Assembly (NCBI GenBank): GCA_029641185.1
Contig: JAPWGK010000005.1
Span: 1,984,001-2,048,000 of the forward strand
DNA: 64,000 bases
Direction of reading: 5' to 3'
Source: Pseudofabraea citricarpa
Lineage: Eukaryota > Ascomycota > Leotiomycetes > Helotiales > Dermateaceae
The notes under the pieces were generated by a model, which did not search any database, was not told the DNA's origin, and saw nothing but the letters and a program-made list of their open reading frames with translations. Positions 1 through 12,656 of the stretch are shown piece by piece. The position numbers and the translations under genes are program-made. Positions within the stretch are counted from its first letter, which is position 1. Each line of letters opens with the position of its first letter.

Positions 1-1204
1 CGGGCAGGTGAGGAAGAACATGGAGTCAGATAGTACCGGTGTATCTAGAGTTGGCCACCAGGAGGATACTATCATTTCTGCACTGGCGCAAAAGAGAAAG
101 AAAAAGGAAGGGAAAACAGATATTCCTAGCAGTTTGATGTTCTAACCCAAAGCCCATCATCATTGTAAAAGTAGAGCAATCAGATTGGAGACATCTCGTC
201 CCTCCCTATTCACACCAGCGTGATATCTTCAACGTACTCACTCCTAGCAGCCGAACTATCCATCAATTCCCGCACAAACGCCGGACCGACGACATTATAC
301 TTGCAGTGAAACCAATTATGCCCATGCAAGCAAGGTCTAAGGACGAGGGGAGGGGGGTTCCTCGTTGCGCGGCCCATGAAGCTGTCGATGATGACGAGCA
401 GTCGAAAGCCATCTGCGGCAAGGAAGTTGACGATGCCGAGAAACTTCTTGAGGACGTCTTCCTCTCCCAGAATCCTCCTGCGGACAGCCGCCCTCCACCA
501 CGCTGCTGTCCCCGTCTAGCTACGCTAGTGCTTCAGATAACCTCGTAGCTCTTCTTGAGCCCAGCTCCCCTCTCCCAGGGCCATTCCTCCGTGAGCAAGA
601 ACAACCCGCCGTCGTCGTTGTATTTGTAGTACGCCTAGCTGAGCGTGAGGGCGAAGCAGTCTTTGCGTTTCTTGCTCTTCGAAAACCACTCGACATACTG
701 CAAGATACTCCTAATCCAGTCTGTGATCTGCTCAATAGCCAAATCAAAATGGCTACCGGTACTCCCAGAGAGATGTCGCTCTTATCTATCCTCTTAAACC
801 TGCCGGTGATGAAGGCAATCTTGCTATACAAGATGCCTCGGATAGTGAGTGTTCTGGGTTTTTTTTTGAGGATGGCATAGGGAGCCAGGCCGAGCGCGGC
901 GTCGAGATGGTTCCGCTCTCTAATGTTCGGCTCCACGATGGCCTCAACAAGAAAGTGCGTCTGCTGCTCATGCTCGTCGCTGGTCGTTCTCGTATCAGAT
1001 AAGATCCGTCTTTTGGGCAGGATGGCCATGCTCACGTAGAGAAGAATCAAATGGAAAGCGGAAATGCCAACCAGCGGGAATATAAAAAGTGGAACATCAG
1101 TCGCTGCAACGGGAAGCTGTTTGAAAAGAGTCTAGAAGAAAGCGATTGTCGAAAGCGTCATGAATATGTCTCTCGCAGTGCGTGGAACGAGGGTATGGTG
1201 GATC
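1..1204. other. No supported gene; possible 3' remains of the HET pseudogene
   Basis: Short open frames occur on both strands, the longest on the minus strand at 520-1050, but none has a domain I recognise or a convincing start and splice pattern. Because the HET relic reads leftward toward this segment, part of it may be its decayed C-terminal region. That is inference from position only. Confidence 0.4.
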
Positions 1205-2110
1205 TTATTTTAAGCTCCCTAGGTAGTATTCGCTGGATGACTTGCGGCACGAGGCGTCGTCCGGCTGTCTTTTCAGGACGATCCACAGGTAGGAGAGTCT
1301 TCGAGCCATCTGGAATTTCGAGCTCAAGTCCTGAGGGTCTTCCAGGCTTGTTGTGGCCCGTCGAAAAGGTTGAGAGCTGGCCGCTCCACCTTCCATATCT
1401 CCGAAGAGCCTGATCTGATGCAGGAATTGCACCATGGCAAGTTCGTTGTAAAAGTCAAAAACGCTACCTACAAAAGGGATTCTCCTGAGCAGTTGGGCTG
1501 ACGGAAGGGATCTCGTTCTTGGGCTTGTTGAGATATTCGGCACCCCTCATGAAGACGTCACACTCGAGATGTCTCGTACCGCAGCCAAGGACTTGCGTGA
1601 GTGGTAAGATGCATTCTTGGAAAGTCCAGTCTATAGCAAACCACGCCGCCCAAAGAGGTTGACGAAGTCATGATTCTCGACCGTTTTCCGCATCTCTAGA
1701 TTTCTTCCAGAATCGAACAAACGGCATGGCAGTTGTGTAGGGTGGCATCAACCTCATAGCCAGGATCATCTTCTGTTTCTATGTAGGAGTGGATAAATGT
1801 GATCGAACCAGCAACAAATCGAGCTCTGCTGCTTCTTGAATGCAGCTCAGAGCTCTCTCCACCAATTCTGTCTCGTCTCCAAGCCAGATAAGAGTCTTTC
1901 TTGTCTGCTCTGGTATAAATGTTTCTCATGAGTGGAATCTGGTATTTCTTCTCCGCATCATTCTCTTTATCTATACAGATGGAATCCATCCAGAAATTGA
2001 TGCTTCAGTCTCGCGTCCTGAGATGCCGCAGCGCGAGAGAACAGCTGGCTGTGATCTGTAGACTGTCTCCGCAGGTTACCCTATCCTTCGGGGAGGAATG
2101 CGAGGCCCAA
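1205..2110 (-). pseudogene. HET-domain (heterokaryon incompatibility) pseudogene
   Basis: On the minus strand, pieces of a HET domain appear in the right order but in different frames. Around 2070-2010 there is an ITAS...LALRHLR block. It is followed by an in-frame TGA at 2007-2005, then FWMDSICID and a QIPLMRNIY block (about 1990-1910), matching the family's WIDAICIDQ...QI..M..IY core. Near 1912-1895 the reading shifts by one base, after which IWLGDE and an AL.CIQEA block continue. A later WTFQE block with an LECDVFMRGAEY segment lies near 1640-1530, again in another frame. HET proteins trigger cell death after fusion of incompatible hyphae. With at least one stop and two frame changes this copy should not make a full domain. 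The boundaries are approximate; an intron could explain one of the frame changes but not the stop inside the core. Confidence 0.75.
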
Positions 2111-3232
2111 ATTCACGGTAGAACATCAAAGGACGGACGTTCATCATCGTATAAGTGAGTAGACGACGCATAAGGTTCTAGACAGGGGATTATCAAAGTT
2201 GACTGAGCGTTCTTCGGAAGAGGGAGAGGGAGAGAGAGAGAGAGACAGCTATAGCAATGGTTTGTTGTATGGGCTGACACTTCGTTGTAGAGAGTTTGAA
2301 GCTCGACGGAGGTGGTCATCGGACCTGCAGGTTTCGACATACATATTTCCTAGCCTTTGGAATTTTAAAGTAGTATCGGCACCTGGGATGACAATACTCC
2401 CAGCAAGACTCCGTCACTTTACTAGAGCATGTAGAGAATCAAAGGCGAGCTAGCACAGTACCCACCTACCTCATCGATAATATCCCAGCGATGCAAGAGG
2501 TAAAATGCAAGAGGTAAAATGCAAAGTCGTGTAGTCGACTCGATACCTCGTGACAGAAGTGGTGGATAACAGCAGGCAGGCATGCTACTGAGGTTAAGAG
2601 GCCTCTGAATTAAATGGCAAGTTATATGAGAGAGAGACGAGGCTCGGGTTATCTTTCTATGTAGGTCTGTTTATCGCCAAGGCTATGTATGAGCTGACAG
2701 GACAGCGAGTTCTCATATTACAGCTGTCGTTGCACTAGAATATATATCCTACTCCCAAAGCCAAGCCCGCCCTGTCGACTCTGGATATCTTTCACCAGCC
2801 TCTCCTATCATAGAAGAGCACGCATCACCCTATCCGACATTCGGGCATCCCCAACATGTCAAATACTAGGTATATAAAGCATCATGAACAGAGCGTAGCC
2901 ACTATGCTAAGCTGAGTCTTATCAAGACATACTTTTTCTATCTTCAAATCCGAGAATCAAGCAACAAGTGATGTGCATGATACAGGAACGTACACAAGGA
3001 GATACCTACTAACCAACCTGATTTAGCTCAGTCGAGTAATGCCATACCGGCAAGAGAGAATGAGCGACGACAAGTTACTGTTCTCATCTATCTTCTTTAC
3101 CTTCAAACCATCAGGCAAGAGAAAGAGAAAGAGAAAGAAAATGGATTTCAATAAAACAAGCAAGCAAATCAGCAAAGGACCAACGCATCAGATAATGATA
3201 ATAATAATAAAGCTACCATGTAATGTCCTCGA

Positions 3233-3280
<48 letters not shown>

Positions 3281-4331
3281 ATGTATGTGACCGAACAAAT
3301 CTTCGAGACTTCGACCGACGACAGACAAGGAAGGTCATTCATTCATTCCAATCAAGTAGGTAGGAACAGGCAAGGAACGAACAAACGAAGGGAGGAATGT
3401 AGGGTGCAAAGTCAAAAGAAAAGTCACCAAATCACCAAATCATCAGAACCAAAAAACTAAAAAGCGGCACAGGTTTACAGAAATGGTTTCTCCACTATTA
3501 AGCCCGCCGTGGATGATATCACAATGACAATCACATCAGCATCAACATCAACATCGCTCACACACTCCAGCACTAGCACCACCCCGGTGATTTTGCTCCG
3601 AAACGAACACACACGAGCAAGAAAAGGAATAACAAACAGAAAAGAGAAACGAAAGAAAAAAGTCAAATGCCTGCCTGCTTTGCTGCACACGTCACGCGTC
3701 TCCAGCTAGACTTTGCATCATCTGTGAGAGAATTTTATTCCAGATACACCTCCCACCACCCGAGTAGTATATCATCCTCCCTCCTTGCTCCCTGCCCTTC
3801 CCTTCTGCTCCAAATCTCCTCTGGAGATGATTAACCCCCCACGAGGAGCGGCGCATTTCGCTCCTCGTGGTCAAGGCGCCCGCTGCCAAGAAACCCGCGC
3901 AAAATAAACAAGAGATATAAAAAAAAATTTGAGAGATATACGATCGCTGTGCCAGACACGCATGATCGTCGGAAGGTCGTCATGCAAGTTCGTGGCGTAA
4001 AAAAAAAACAGGAAACAAGACGGTAATGAGATGAGATGATAGGAAAAGATATCGCTTCGTTTTGTGATGATCGATCAGTATTAGAACGAAGAACAAGCCA
4101 AAGGGGAAAGGTTAGACAAGAACCAAAAGAACACAACGCAAAAGGCGGCCGTAAACCGTCAGGTATATATACCGCTCATCCATTCAAAGGGAATCTCCAC
4201 AAACGCCTTCCAAAATTACCTCCCGATTCCCAACGACAAGCGTCGAAAGGACTGACCGCTGCCCACCACGCCGCCGCAGATAAAGCATGAGAAGCAGGCT
4301 ATGGACCAGCCATCATGACTTGAAATGCGCC
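2111..4331. other. Gene-free stretch, including the 3' flank of the homeobox gene
   Basis: No open frame here looks coding. It contains a GA-rich tract near 2220-2245, a short tandem duplication near 2488-2520, a long CTTG microsatellite at 3233-3280 and several A-runs after 3900 that fit the 3' untranslated region of the minus-strand homeobox gene. Confidence 0.5.
3233..3280. repeat. (CTTG)12 microsatellite
   Basis: Twelve perfect tandem copies of CTTG. They produce an artificial leucine-alanine-cysteine open frame on the plus strand, which should not be annotated as a gene. Confidence 0.95.
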
Positions 4332-6272
4332 CTATTGTGGTGGGTTTTCAGGTGACAGACTTGATGGATCGATCGTGTTGTCAAACTGGACTAGCTGGTT
4401 CATATCCATATCCGCAGCTGCTTGCTCATTATACGCAGGCGAGTGAGGGTGCATGGGTATGTTGAGAGTGTGCTTCGAGTACATCTCATTCAATCCAGAG
4501 CCGTCATCCGACATATTGGAGTGGTGTTCGTGAGACATGCTGTATACATCTGCGGAGGCGCTGCGGTGCATCATCGACAGTGGCGGGGATTGATCAACGA
4601 TAGCGGGATCCCCGTGACTCATGAACGACAGCGGAGAAACGGACGGAGGAACCATCTGTGATGGGTCAGGCGAGAGGAATGGCATCGCGTAAGGCGCTGT
4701 GTGGAAATTCGACGCTGGCGTGGTGGCCGTGTCTGGCCCTTGCGACCCGTAGAATGGGCTGTGTGCATATTCTGAAGGCGACGCAGTTGTTGCAGCCGAC
4801 ATGGGATACTGTCTGTATTCCATGCCATAACCAGTCGATGTGTCAATTCTCAGGTTTGGTCCCAGAGGTCCCAAGTTATTAGGTTGCTGAGGAACAGGCG
4901 CAAAAATGTTTGGATTATGTTGTTGTTGAGGCTCATTAGGATGCTGGATAAGGAATGATGGCATGGGGTTGTTGAACATGGAGAAGTCGACCGCCATAGG
5001 GACGGATCGACTTCTTTGTCTCTTGTGGCCTGGACCTCGAGCAGCTGGGTGGACTCCGATACCCCATTGTGACTCTTGGAACATGCCGACGTGAGCCTGA
5101 GCGTTGTAGTTTGGCTGCGACGCTGGTCGGTTACCAGTTGGCGATACTGGCGCGGACACGGAGAGATGTGCATGCTGATCGAATGGGTTGTGTCGGTTCA
5201 TGAACGATTCCAAGGAGACGAGCTTGGCTAGCTGTCCGCTAAGGACCTTAGGATGACCACCGAGGTGGTGAACCATAATCTGAGACGCTTGCTGATCTTC
5301 AGTGAAGTCACCACATTGGAAGAAGCCACCAGATCCCGAGGAATCCATAAAGAAGTTCGGGGGTCTGTTCAGTTCGACTACCAATCCACCAGGTTTTCCT
5401 GACTCGATATCCCCATTTTCCAGGAAGATATTCTTGATGTATGCGAATGGGTACTCGATCTTGTAGCCTGCTTGGTCGTTGTTGATATAGTATGTCATGC
5501 ATCCCTTGTCTGGCGAATAGAAAATAATTAAGTCCATCGCATTCTGACCAATTCGTCGCCACGATCCCACACTTAGCGATCGGCACGAGAGATGGTGGAT
5601 GACTAGACTTGGTCAGCGGAAACGACGGACGAGCGAAAATGCTTAACCTACCAACTTTCCCCTGAGGACCTTGGTCTCCTCCCATCATCATGCTCCCGCT
5701 GCCATACGGCATCAAACCTGAGCGGCCGAGAAAGTTACCTCCCATCGGCTTCCCAGATTCCATGGCCTGCATGGCAAGGTACTGGCGCATCGATTCTGGG
5801 ATATCATCGCAATTCTCGCCTGTCTCGATGCTCTTCTTGGCCAAAAGCTTTATTTTGGCCCGTCTGATATTTTGGTTAGGATTGTGCGGTCCCCTCGTGT
5901 TTCGCATTCAACTCACCTGTTTTGAAACCAGATTTGTACCGATCGTTCGGTCATGTTGATGTCTTCGGCAATCCGCTCTCTTACCGTGGCGGTTGGCGTG
6001 GGGTTCTTGTTAAACTCCATCTCCAACGTCACCAATTGATCTTGCGTGGCGCGTTGTCTCTTCTGGTTCTTCTGCTGCTGGGTCAAGGTGCTCTTGCGCG
6101 GGGGTCTCCGGGATGCAGAGGAGACACTGGCCGAGTTTGACGCGGTAGGGGAGGGGGTAGAGGACATCTTGATTTCGTGTTCATCTTCGAGGATTTCCGA
6201 CATGCTTCGGTCCGAGACCTCGGCCATGCTGTCCATCGAGTTCTCCATGTGGTTCTCCATGTGGTTCTCCAT
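4332..6272 (-). CDS. Homeobox transcription factor
   Basis: A predicted nuclear DNA-binding regulator of 612 residues. I join three exons: 6272-5917, 5863-5652 and 5602-4332; both introns are GT-AG and the phases agree. The homeodomain lies at about residues 69-128 and crosses the first intron, where WFQNR joins RAKIKLL; this is the recognition helix of the family. It is followed by a [20 protein letters not shown] block and by a second conserved block ([13 protein letters not shown], then [18 protein letters not shown]) that is rebuilt only after the second splice. The rest is rich in Pro, Gln, Ser and His, typical of an activation or interaction region. The start is the ATG at 6272, followed by tandem MENH units from a 12-base repeat. 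Ascomycete homeobox factors of this layout act in conidiation and hyphal development; which orthologue this is (for example the HTF1/Hox2 type) I cannot settle. Confidence 0.9.
6237..6272 (-). repeat. In-frame 12-base tandem repeat at the homeobox gene start
   Basis: Three near-identical 12-base units encode MENH, MENH and MENS right at the N terminus. The array could vary in length between strains, and each unit offers another in-frame ATG. Confidence 0.85.
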
Positions 6273-6963
6273 GGGTGGTGGCTCTATGCGAGAGCGAAGA
6301 TGTGGTGGGTAGTATATAATAAAAGATTGTTAGGTGAGAGAAATGGTTGTGAGGATGGTCGATATGCTGGAAGTTTGACGAAAAGGGGGTTTCGTCGGAC
6401 CCGAGTAATCGAGTTTGTAGATATAAGTGTGAGGGTAAAGATTTTCGCTGAAGCTGGCAGGAAGTATGTAGAAGGTATGCTGGGTGTCGAAGGACGGTAG
6501 GGGATGTTGAAGATGGAAGTCGAAAAAAGATACCTCTGTCCAAGGAGTGTGGATCTGAGCTGGGGGATTTGGGGGGGGTTGTGGAAAAGACTGTTAGAGC
6601 CGAAGGAGTGTAATGGACCCGGAAAGGAGTGACGGGTATCCGTATTGGCTATATGTAAACTATGAAAAAATAGGAGGAGAGAAAGATCACACGGTAATGG
6701 GGGAAGTCGATGGGGATTGAGGAGGTGAAGAAAGAAGAGGGAGGGGAGGAGAAGAGACGAGAGGGCGGCGGCGGCGAGGAGGACGAGAAAAGAAGCGACG
6801 ACGACAGGCGTGTGGAAGTGGGAGCGGTAGCGGTAGCGGTAGCGCGTGTGAGGTGAGCGAGCGAGAGTGGACACTGGACACTGGAGACCAGCAGTTTTGT
6901 GGGTGTGTTGGGCGCTGGCTGGCTGGTGCTTTTTTTCTTTCTTTTTGGTAGGTTGGCGTGGTT

Positions 6964-7020
6964 GGTGACGGGGGGTGACGGGGGGTGACGGGGGGTGCTG
7001 GGGGTGTGCTGGGGGTGTGC
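6964..7020. repeat. G-rich minisatellite (TGACGGGGGG units, then GCTGGGGGTGT units)
   Basis: Three consecutive 10-base units each carry a run of six G, followed by related units with runs of five G. On the plus strand this gives more than four closely spaced G-runs, which meets the sequence rule for a G-quadruplex. Confidence 0.85.
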
Positions 7021-7196
7021 TAGAGCTAAAAGGTTGCTGCTGTAGTGCTGGGCTTATGGGGTGTTGATGGGCTCCTGGGCGCTGGCTTTTGGCTGTTTGG
7101 GTGTTTGGCTGGTGCGGTGGTGCGGTGGTGGCCGATTTGTGCGGGATGGATGGGATGGGGGGGGGGCGTAGAAGGGGTGGAAGGGTGGATGGATAA

Positions 7197-7229
7197 GTGG
7201 TGGGTGGTGGGTGGTGGGTGGTGGATGGG
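7197..7229. repeat. GGTGGGT tandem repeat, quadruplex-prone
   Basis: Repeated GTGGTGGG units give at least four GGG runs separated by three-base loops on the plus strand. It lies about 0.9 kb upstream of the homeobox start codon. Confidence 0.8.
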
Positions 7230-8125
7230 ACGAAAGGCTAAAGCTGGGTACTCGTAGTTCTGGGTGGGCACTGAGCACTGGGCAGGCAGGCAGGCACAGG
7301 GAGGGAGACAGGCAGGTAGGCAGGCAGGTACCAGGGCATGGGCGGACAGCGAGCTTCAGGGATTGGCTACAGGCTTACAGGCTGTACTCTACAGTGCTCT
7401 ACAGTGTACGTTGTGTTGTACCCGTGGACACTGGAGACCCTGGCCCGCCTGTTGGTGGAACGTGGAACCTGGCCAGCCCACTAAGCCCAACTCGGATGTG
7501 CCAAGCTGACAAACGTGAGAGTTCGCAACACCAGGAGCGGAGCCACGACCCAGTCACGACACGCTGACGCTGAACATCAGACTGCCAGACTGACTTCACA
7601 GAAAGATCGCCTCGGAGGATGTGCTTGAGCCTGAGCCTGTGCGAGAGACGCGACGATGGCGACGAGGACGGAACCGGAGACGGGGATCGAGCATGGAGAC
7701 ACAAAAAGAAGAAGATATATATGTTGAGGGAGCTACACTGTTATACCCTCATGGTTTGTCTCTACCGTACCGCGCTATCCAGGTTGTGCCGTACACAGAC
7801 AGAGACAGAGTTCTAGGTCAGTCAGTGTTCAGTGTTCAGTGTTCACTTACTCTCAGTGACTCTTCACCACAAGACGAAAGACAAAAGACAAAAGACAAAA
7901 GACCAGACGAATAAGGGCTTCAACATGTCGCACCCTCCCCTGAACCCTGCCTGTCCTCACTCAGGCGCGTTCTTCGTGCACATCCCGGCTCCTTCGTGGA
8001 ACCCCTGAACTCACCCCGAATTCCAGCCTGTTCCGCTACGCTACGGACAGACAGACGGACAGAAATACCCAGCATTTTGGCCCCCCTGGCGGCTCGACGG
8101 CGAATCCAACCTGCTGCTCCTCCTT

Positions 8126-8143
8126 CTGCTGCTGCTGCTGCTG
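8126..8143. repeat. (CTG)6 microsatellite
   Basis: Six perfect CTG units in a noncoding, C/T-rich stretch. Confidence 0.9.
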
Positions 8144-11100
8144 TGCGGCCCTTTCACCGCTGCTGAGCCAGAGACTACTATACATGTACATCACTCGTCA
8201 ATCATCCCTGAGCCTGGAGAGACTCCGAGAGGGACACAGAGAGAGTGGAAGTCTGGGAGTCTGGGAATCTGGGAATCTGGGAGAGTTGCCTCAATCAAGC
8301 CTTCTTCCTCCTCCTCGTCTGGCTTCTTCGTTCGAGCCTTTCGAGGACCACTTCTTCTTGACCGTGTTACATGGGTTCAGGAACCAATTATGCGGAGGCC
8401 CGCCGAGTCATGCATAACCGGTCGTCGACGTTCGAGGTTCGAGGTTGCAAAGTGTCACGAGGTTTCTGTATCATCAAGCGCGAACTCCTTTCTTTGACCG
8501 CCGGCTCTCCTTTCTCCTGATGATCCATCGCCATCGGCTCTGCGCTGCGCTGCGCTGCTCCTACAGTATCTGGCACTTGCGGCTTGCCACCTGCCACCTG
8601 CCCGTCCATCGGCTCGTCATGGCCTACGACAGCAGCATCGTCGGCCGGCTTCAAGCGTGTGGTGTGTGTTGTGTGGTGTGTGTGGTGTGCTATAGGAGGA
8701 ACATCTAAACATCACCACGACCACGGTCCAATCGAGGCGTCGACGTGGTCCCGAGTGCGTAAAGATGGCGTGCTGCTAGAGGCGCATTAAGCAGGCGAAG
8801 ATCAGGTTCATCCAATCGACAAGTCGCAGGACCTGAGCTCGACAACGGTATGAGCCGTACCTGCGTCAGTCAGGCCCAGCAGAGAGTACAGCACAGTACA
8901 ACAGCCTTTGACGCTTGTCAGCAAGCAAGCTGCAAGCTGCAAGCACTGCTGACCACTGACCAGCGACTACACACTACACACTACAGACTACAGAAGCGCT
9001 GACGGGTACAGTGGTACCTACAACTCATGCAGCCCGCTTGAACAGGCTTAACCCGAACCTCGAAGCCAGGAACGCGTGAAGGCCTTAAAGCAGCCCCAGT
9101 ATGCATAAAGGGGTAGAACATTGGAACTTTAGAACAACTCAAAACTCGCCGGCGCGGAACAAACGGCCCCAAACATAATCCTTCGCCGACGGCGCCCAGA
9201 TCAATCACCATGACGAAAGACACATATCCACGGCTGAATAAGAATAGCTACCGTACCATGCGTGCACATTGTCAGAACACCACCCCAACTGACGACTGCT
9301 GCACACTGCACCCTCCGTCCACTGCGTCAGCTCATCTAAAAATGCCGTCGCCTTGACCATGAACTTTAGGTTATGGAGAAGCCCATCCCATGTCCTGATG
9401 GGGGATCTTTCCGCCCGCCCTATGAGAATTGGAGCCTCACGATTCCGACCAGGGTGCCACTCATGCGCACGGCTTGGACTGGATGAGATCCTCATGCGCT
9501 ATGCAGGAATCGAGATCACGCCTCGTCTACCCGCGCTCTGATGGCGTATGGCGGCAGTTATCCTCCACAGAGAAAGGGGGCTCAGCCCATGATGGTTGGG
9601 ACCGTGAAGGATTGATCACGTAGAGGAGCGTCGCTTTGTCCCTCTTCGCTTGAACTGCTTAATCAACAGCTTCATCATTGTTGTGCTCGGCATAATGCGC
9701 TTGCGGAGGTCGCAAAAAGGGACACGAGGCAAGAAGGCTGCCAGCGAGCAGCCCCGAGAACAGACAGAGTACTATTCAAACTCTGGTCTTAAGTCTTCCT
9801 TCTATTTGAAGCACATGGCGGCTCTAATGGTGGGGAGATCAACTACCAAAACATTTCACGCTGTTTGATCTCCCTATTGCTCCGATGGCCTCCACAAGTA
9901 GAAGGCATGAAGCTAATCGGTAGGAGTTGCACGTCGGCAGATGGGGAAAAGTTAATGCATGAGCTTTCTCTCTTTGACAGCTTGAACTACGAAGATCTTT
10001 AGTTATGCCTCGGGTGTGAGACGACGACGACGGAGAATCTTTCTTCTGAAATGTTTTAATAGGCTATGCTGTCGTTGGCATGCAGTTTCAACCGAACCCG
10101 ACGCATTCGTATTGCAATCCAGATCAATGCTCGCTCGTAGTGATCATCCACAGGTACGTGCATCTGAAGATAAAGCAGACTCAGCCTCTGGAGTTGAGGT
10201 CTTGGTTTTGTTTGGAGTATGGTCCAAGTGGACGCTCTTCGTGATGCAGAGTCTTTCTCGAAGCTTTTCTGTTCTCATCGGAAGCTTCTTACTCCACGCT
10301 CGAAGACATCAGACGAAATCATGAAACGATAGCGCATTAAGTGGCGAAGAAGACCAGAGAGCTAGTTCATCTAGCCTCGACGACTTGAGAGAGAAGCGAA
10401 ACGCTCAGTCTCTCCGGCTTGACAGTGTTAAGGTTGTCTTTTTCTTTTGTTCCGGCCTGGGTTTTTGGGTCTCCTAAGAGCTGCACTGCCCATTTCTCTC
10501 CCGTCTTCCCGTCCCGAACCAGCGTGTCAGGATGGGACTCGGGATCGTCTGTTCGAGAATGCCATTCCTGATGTGATGGGGTTTGCGAAGTTTGGTTTAA
10601 TGCTTTTAGGGGTTGGGTACCTAGTGGTGGATTGGTCAAAGAGGGCGCTGGTATCTTGAACCGAGCTACATAGGTGAGTTGCACTGCTGGTGTTTCCGAT
10701 TCGGTTATTGTGGTATAGGAAGCTTGCTGCCATTTCTGCTGCAAGAGTGGTTTGCTTCAACAGACATATGTCAAAAAGGTCTAGCCTTGTCAGTATGATA
10801 TTCACCTCACCTGACCTGAGAGAGCGAACGATCCTATATATCCTATCTGCTCTGCAGTGAATATATGCCGTAGCTATACAAACGAGGAATCCTTACGATC
10901 CCTTCAATAGAACATGCCTCGACTGACTTTTTAATGATTCTACAAGTGAATTCGCACGTCGGGTTATTCGGCCAAGAAGCCAACCGATCAGTAAAGGGCA
11001 AGCCCTGTCGACAAAAATCACAGGAAATATCTACTTCGTGCAAGCGATCTCGTGTGAGCTGTTGGTAGATGCTCTGGATTCAACCAGGCAGGCTCTAATC

Positions 11101-11290
11101 AATGAGTGCATACGAAGATCTTCGTCTGTGTATAAAGATTCTGTTGCGTTCGTTGCGGGATTGATTGGATGTGGTTGTTAACTCTTGGCTGCTCTCTCTA
11201 CCTCCTACCTTCTCCCCTGCAACCCATCTAGATATCTAGCTGGTCAGATATCAGACATCAGACGTCTTGATGAGGGCCCCTCTCCCAAAA

Positions 11291-11331
11291 AAGAAGAAGA
11301 AGAAGAAGAAGAAGAAGAAGAAGAAGAAGAA
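11291..11331. repeat. (AAG)13 microsatellite
   Basis: An uninterrupted AAG array. It encodes a poly-glutamate run in a spurious frame, and no gene is supported around it. Confidence 0.92.
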
Positions 11332-11749
11332 AGTCACGCGCCCAGCATCCTCCCTCTTCGACCTCGACCTCGACCTCGCGTAGCGTAGCGTATATAATTC
11401 ACAATACCCAAATCCCTCCCAACAAACAAACCAAACAAAACATACGTTTAGGAGGATATTAATTCCCAGGCTTATTTATAAACAGTAATATCTTGGTCGC
11501 TCGTTTAATTCCCAGGCTCTTCTTTCACCCTTAAGAATCGAGCCGCTTATTGGGTTGCTTGAGCATCGGGACTAAGTCGCTTATTGGGTTGTCTGATTTT
11601 TTTTTTGGTTTTTTTTGGGGGTTTTTGGAGGGGAGGGAGAGAGGGAGAGAGGGAGAGAGGGGGTGAATGAGGATAGGTAGGTACGGTGTCCTTCTTTGTT
11701 TACTTGCTTATTTGCTTTCCCTTCCGCTGGTGCTTTCGCTCGCTCTCTC

Positions 11750-11850
11750 ACTTCCTCATCCTCATCCTCATCCTCGTCCTTATCCTCTTCCTTACTGATC
11801 TATCCATCCATCTATCTTTCCTTCCTTCCTTCCTTCCTTCCATCCATCTG
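11750..11850. repeat. Pyrimidine-rich block: TCATCC units and (TTCC)n
   Basis: Imperfect CATCCT repeats are followed by ATCTATCC-like units and about six TTCC units. All are on one strand, giving a long polypyrimidine tract with no coding potential. Confidence 0.8.
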
Positions 11851-12632
11851 TCAATTTTAGTAAAAACGAGAAAAACGCTTGAAGCACTTACTCTCAGCTC
11901 GCCGCCGTCATCAGGAGGGTGGTAAAGTGGTAAAGTGGACAAGCAAGCAAGCAAGTAAGCAAGCAAGTAGTTAGGTACCGTACCCTCTCAACTCGGCATT
12001 TCCTATCTGTGCACGCATACGTGATGCAGTTTACAACAGCTGGCTGGCTATAAAGCCCCTCCCCTCTCCCCCGTCTCCCCCCTCTCCCTCTCTCCTTGAC
12101 TCGACGAGAACAGACTAGAAAGAAAAGGAAAAGGAGAAGGAAAAGAAAGAAAACGGCGCGTCATCGGTTCGAGAGAGTCCTATCACGCACGTCCCTGTAG
12201 AGTTTGGGATCTCTGGCACGTGTTTCTCTCCCTTTTCTTCTCTTTTCTTTTCTTTTCTTTTTTTTTCCAGAGAGAGGGGGGAAAAGAGCCCTGCATGCTC
12301 GTTGCCGTCCAGGTCAAGACTGACATCTGCTGTCTTAAGCGAGCACGCGCGAGAGATCAACTCTTCCATGTACTGAGGGGAGGCGTGCTGATTTGTGATT
12401 CTTCCCTGCTTGGCCTGGTGGCTCGGACATAGTGGGATGGATATTCTCAAGGGAGGATCTCTCTCTCTCTTTTTCTCTTTTTTTTGCTGCCTGGGGGATT
12501 AGCTTGATCGAAATGGATGGATGGATCACGATGTGGATAAGCATAGCATGGTATGTTATTAACAAGATGCGCTTTGCACTCGCGTTATCTTATAACGAAC
12601 TAGATAGTAAAGCTTTAGTCTCGCGTGCTCTA

Positions 12633-12656
12633 TCTCTCTCTCTCTCTCTCTCTCTC
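12633..12656. repeat. (TC)12 microsatellite
   Basis: Twelve perfect TC units in intergenic DNA. Confidence 0.92.

Noticed and set aside
3020..3060. Possible tRNA-like start (TTAGCTCAGTCGAG)
   Set aside because: It resembles a tRNA D-arm, but no matching acceptor stem, anticodon arm or T-loop follows at the right distance.
3039..3460. Plus-strand frames with Leu-Ala-Cys repeats
   Set aside because: They come entirely from the CTTG microsatellite; flanking codons show no conserved character.
10367..10744. Minus-strand frame of 125 codons
   Set aside because: ORF is Thr/Gln/Pro-rich without a domain, and it overlaps comparable frames on both strands.
11185..11388. Frame with a poly-glutamate run
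   Set aside because: Made by the AAG microsatellite, with no flanking coding signal.
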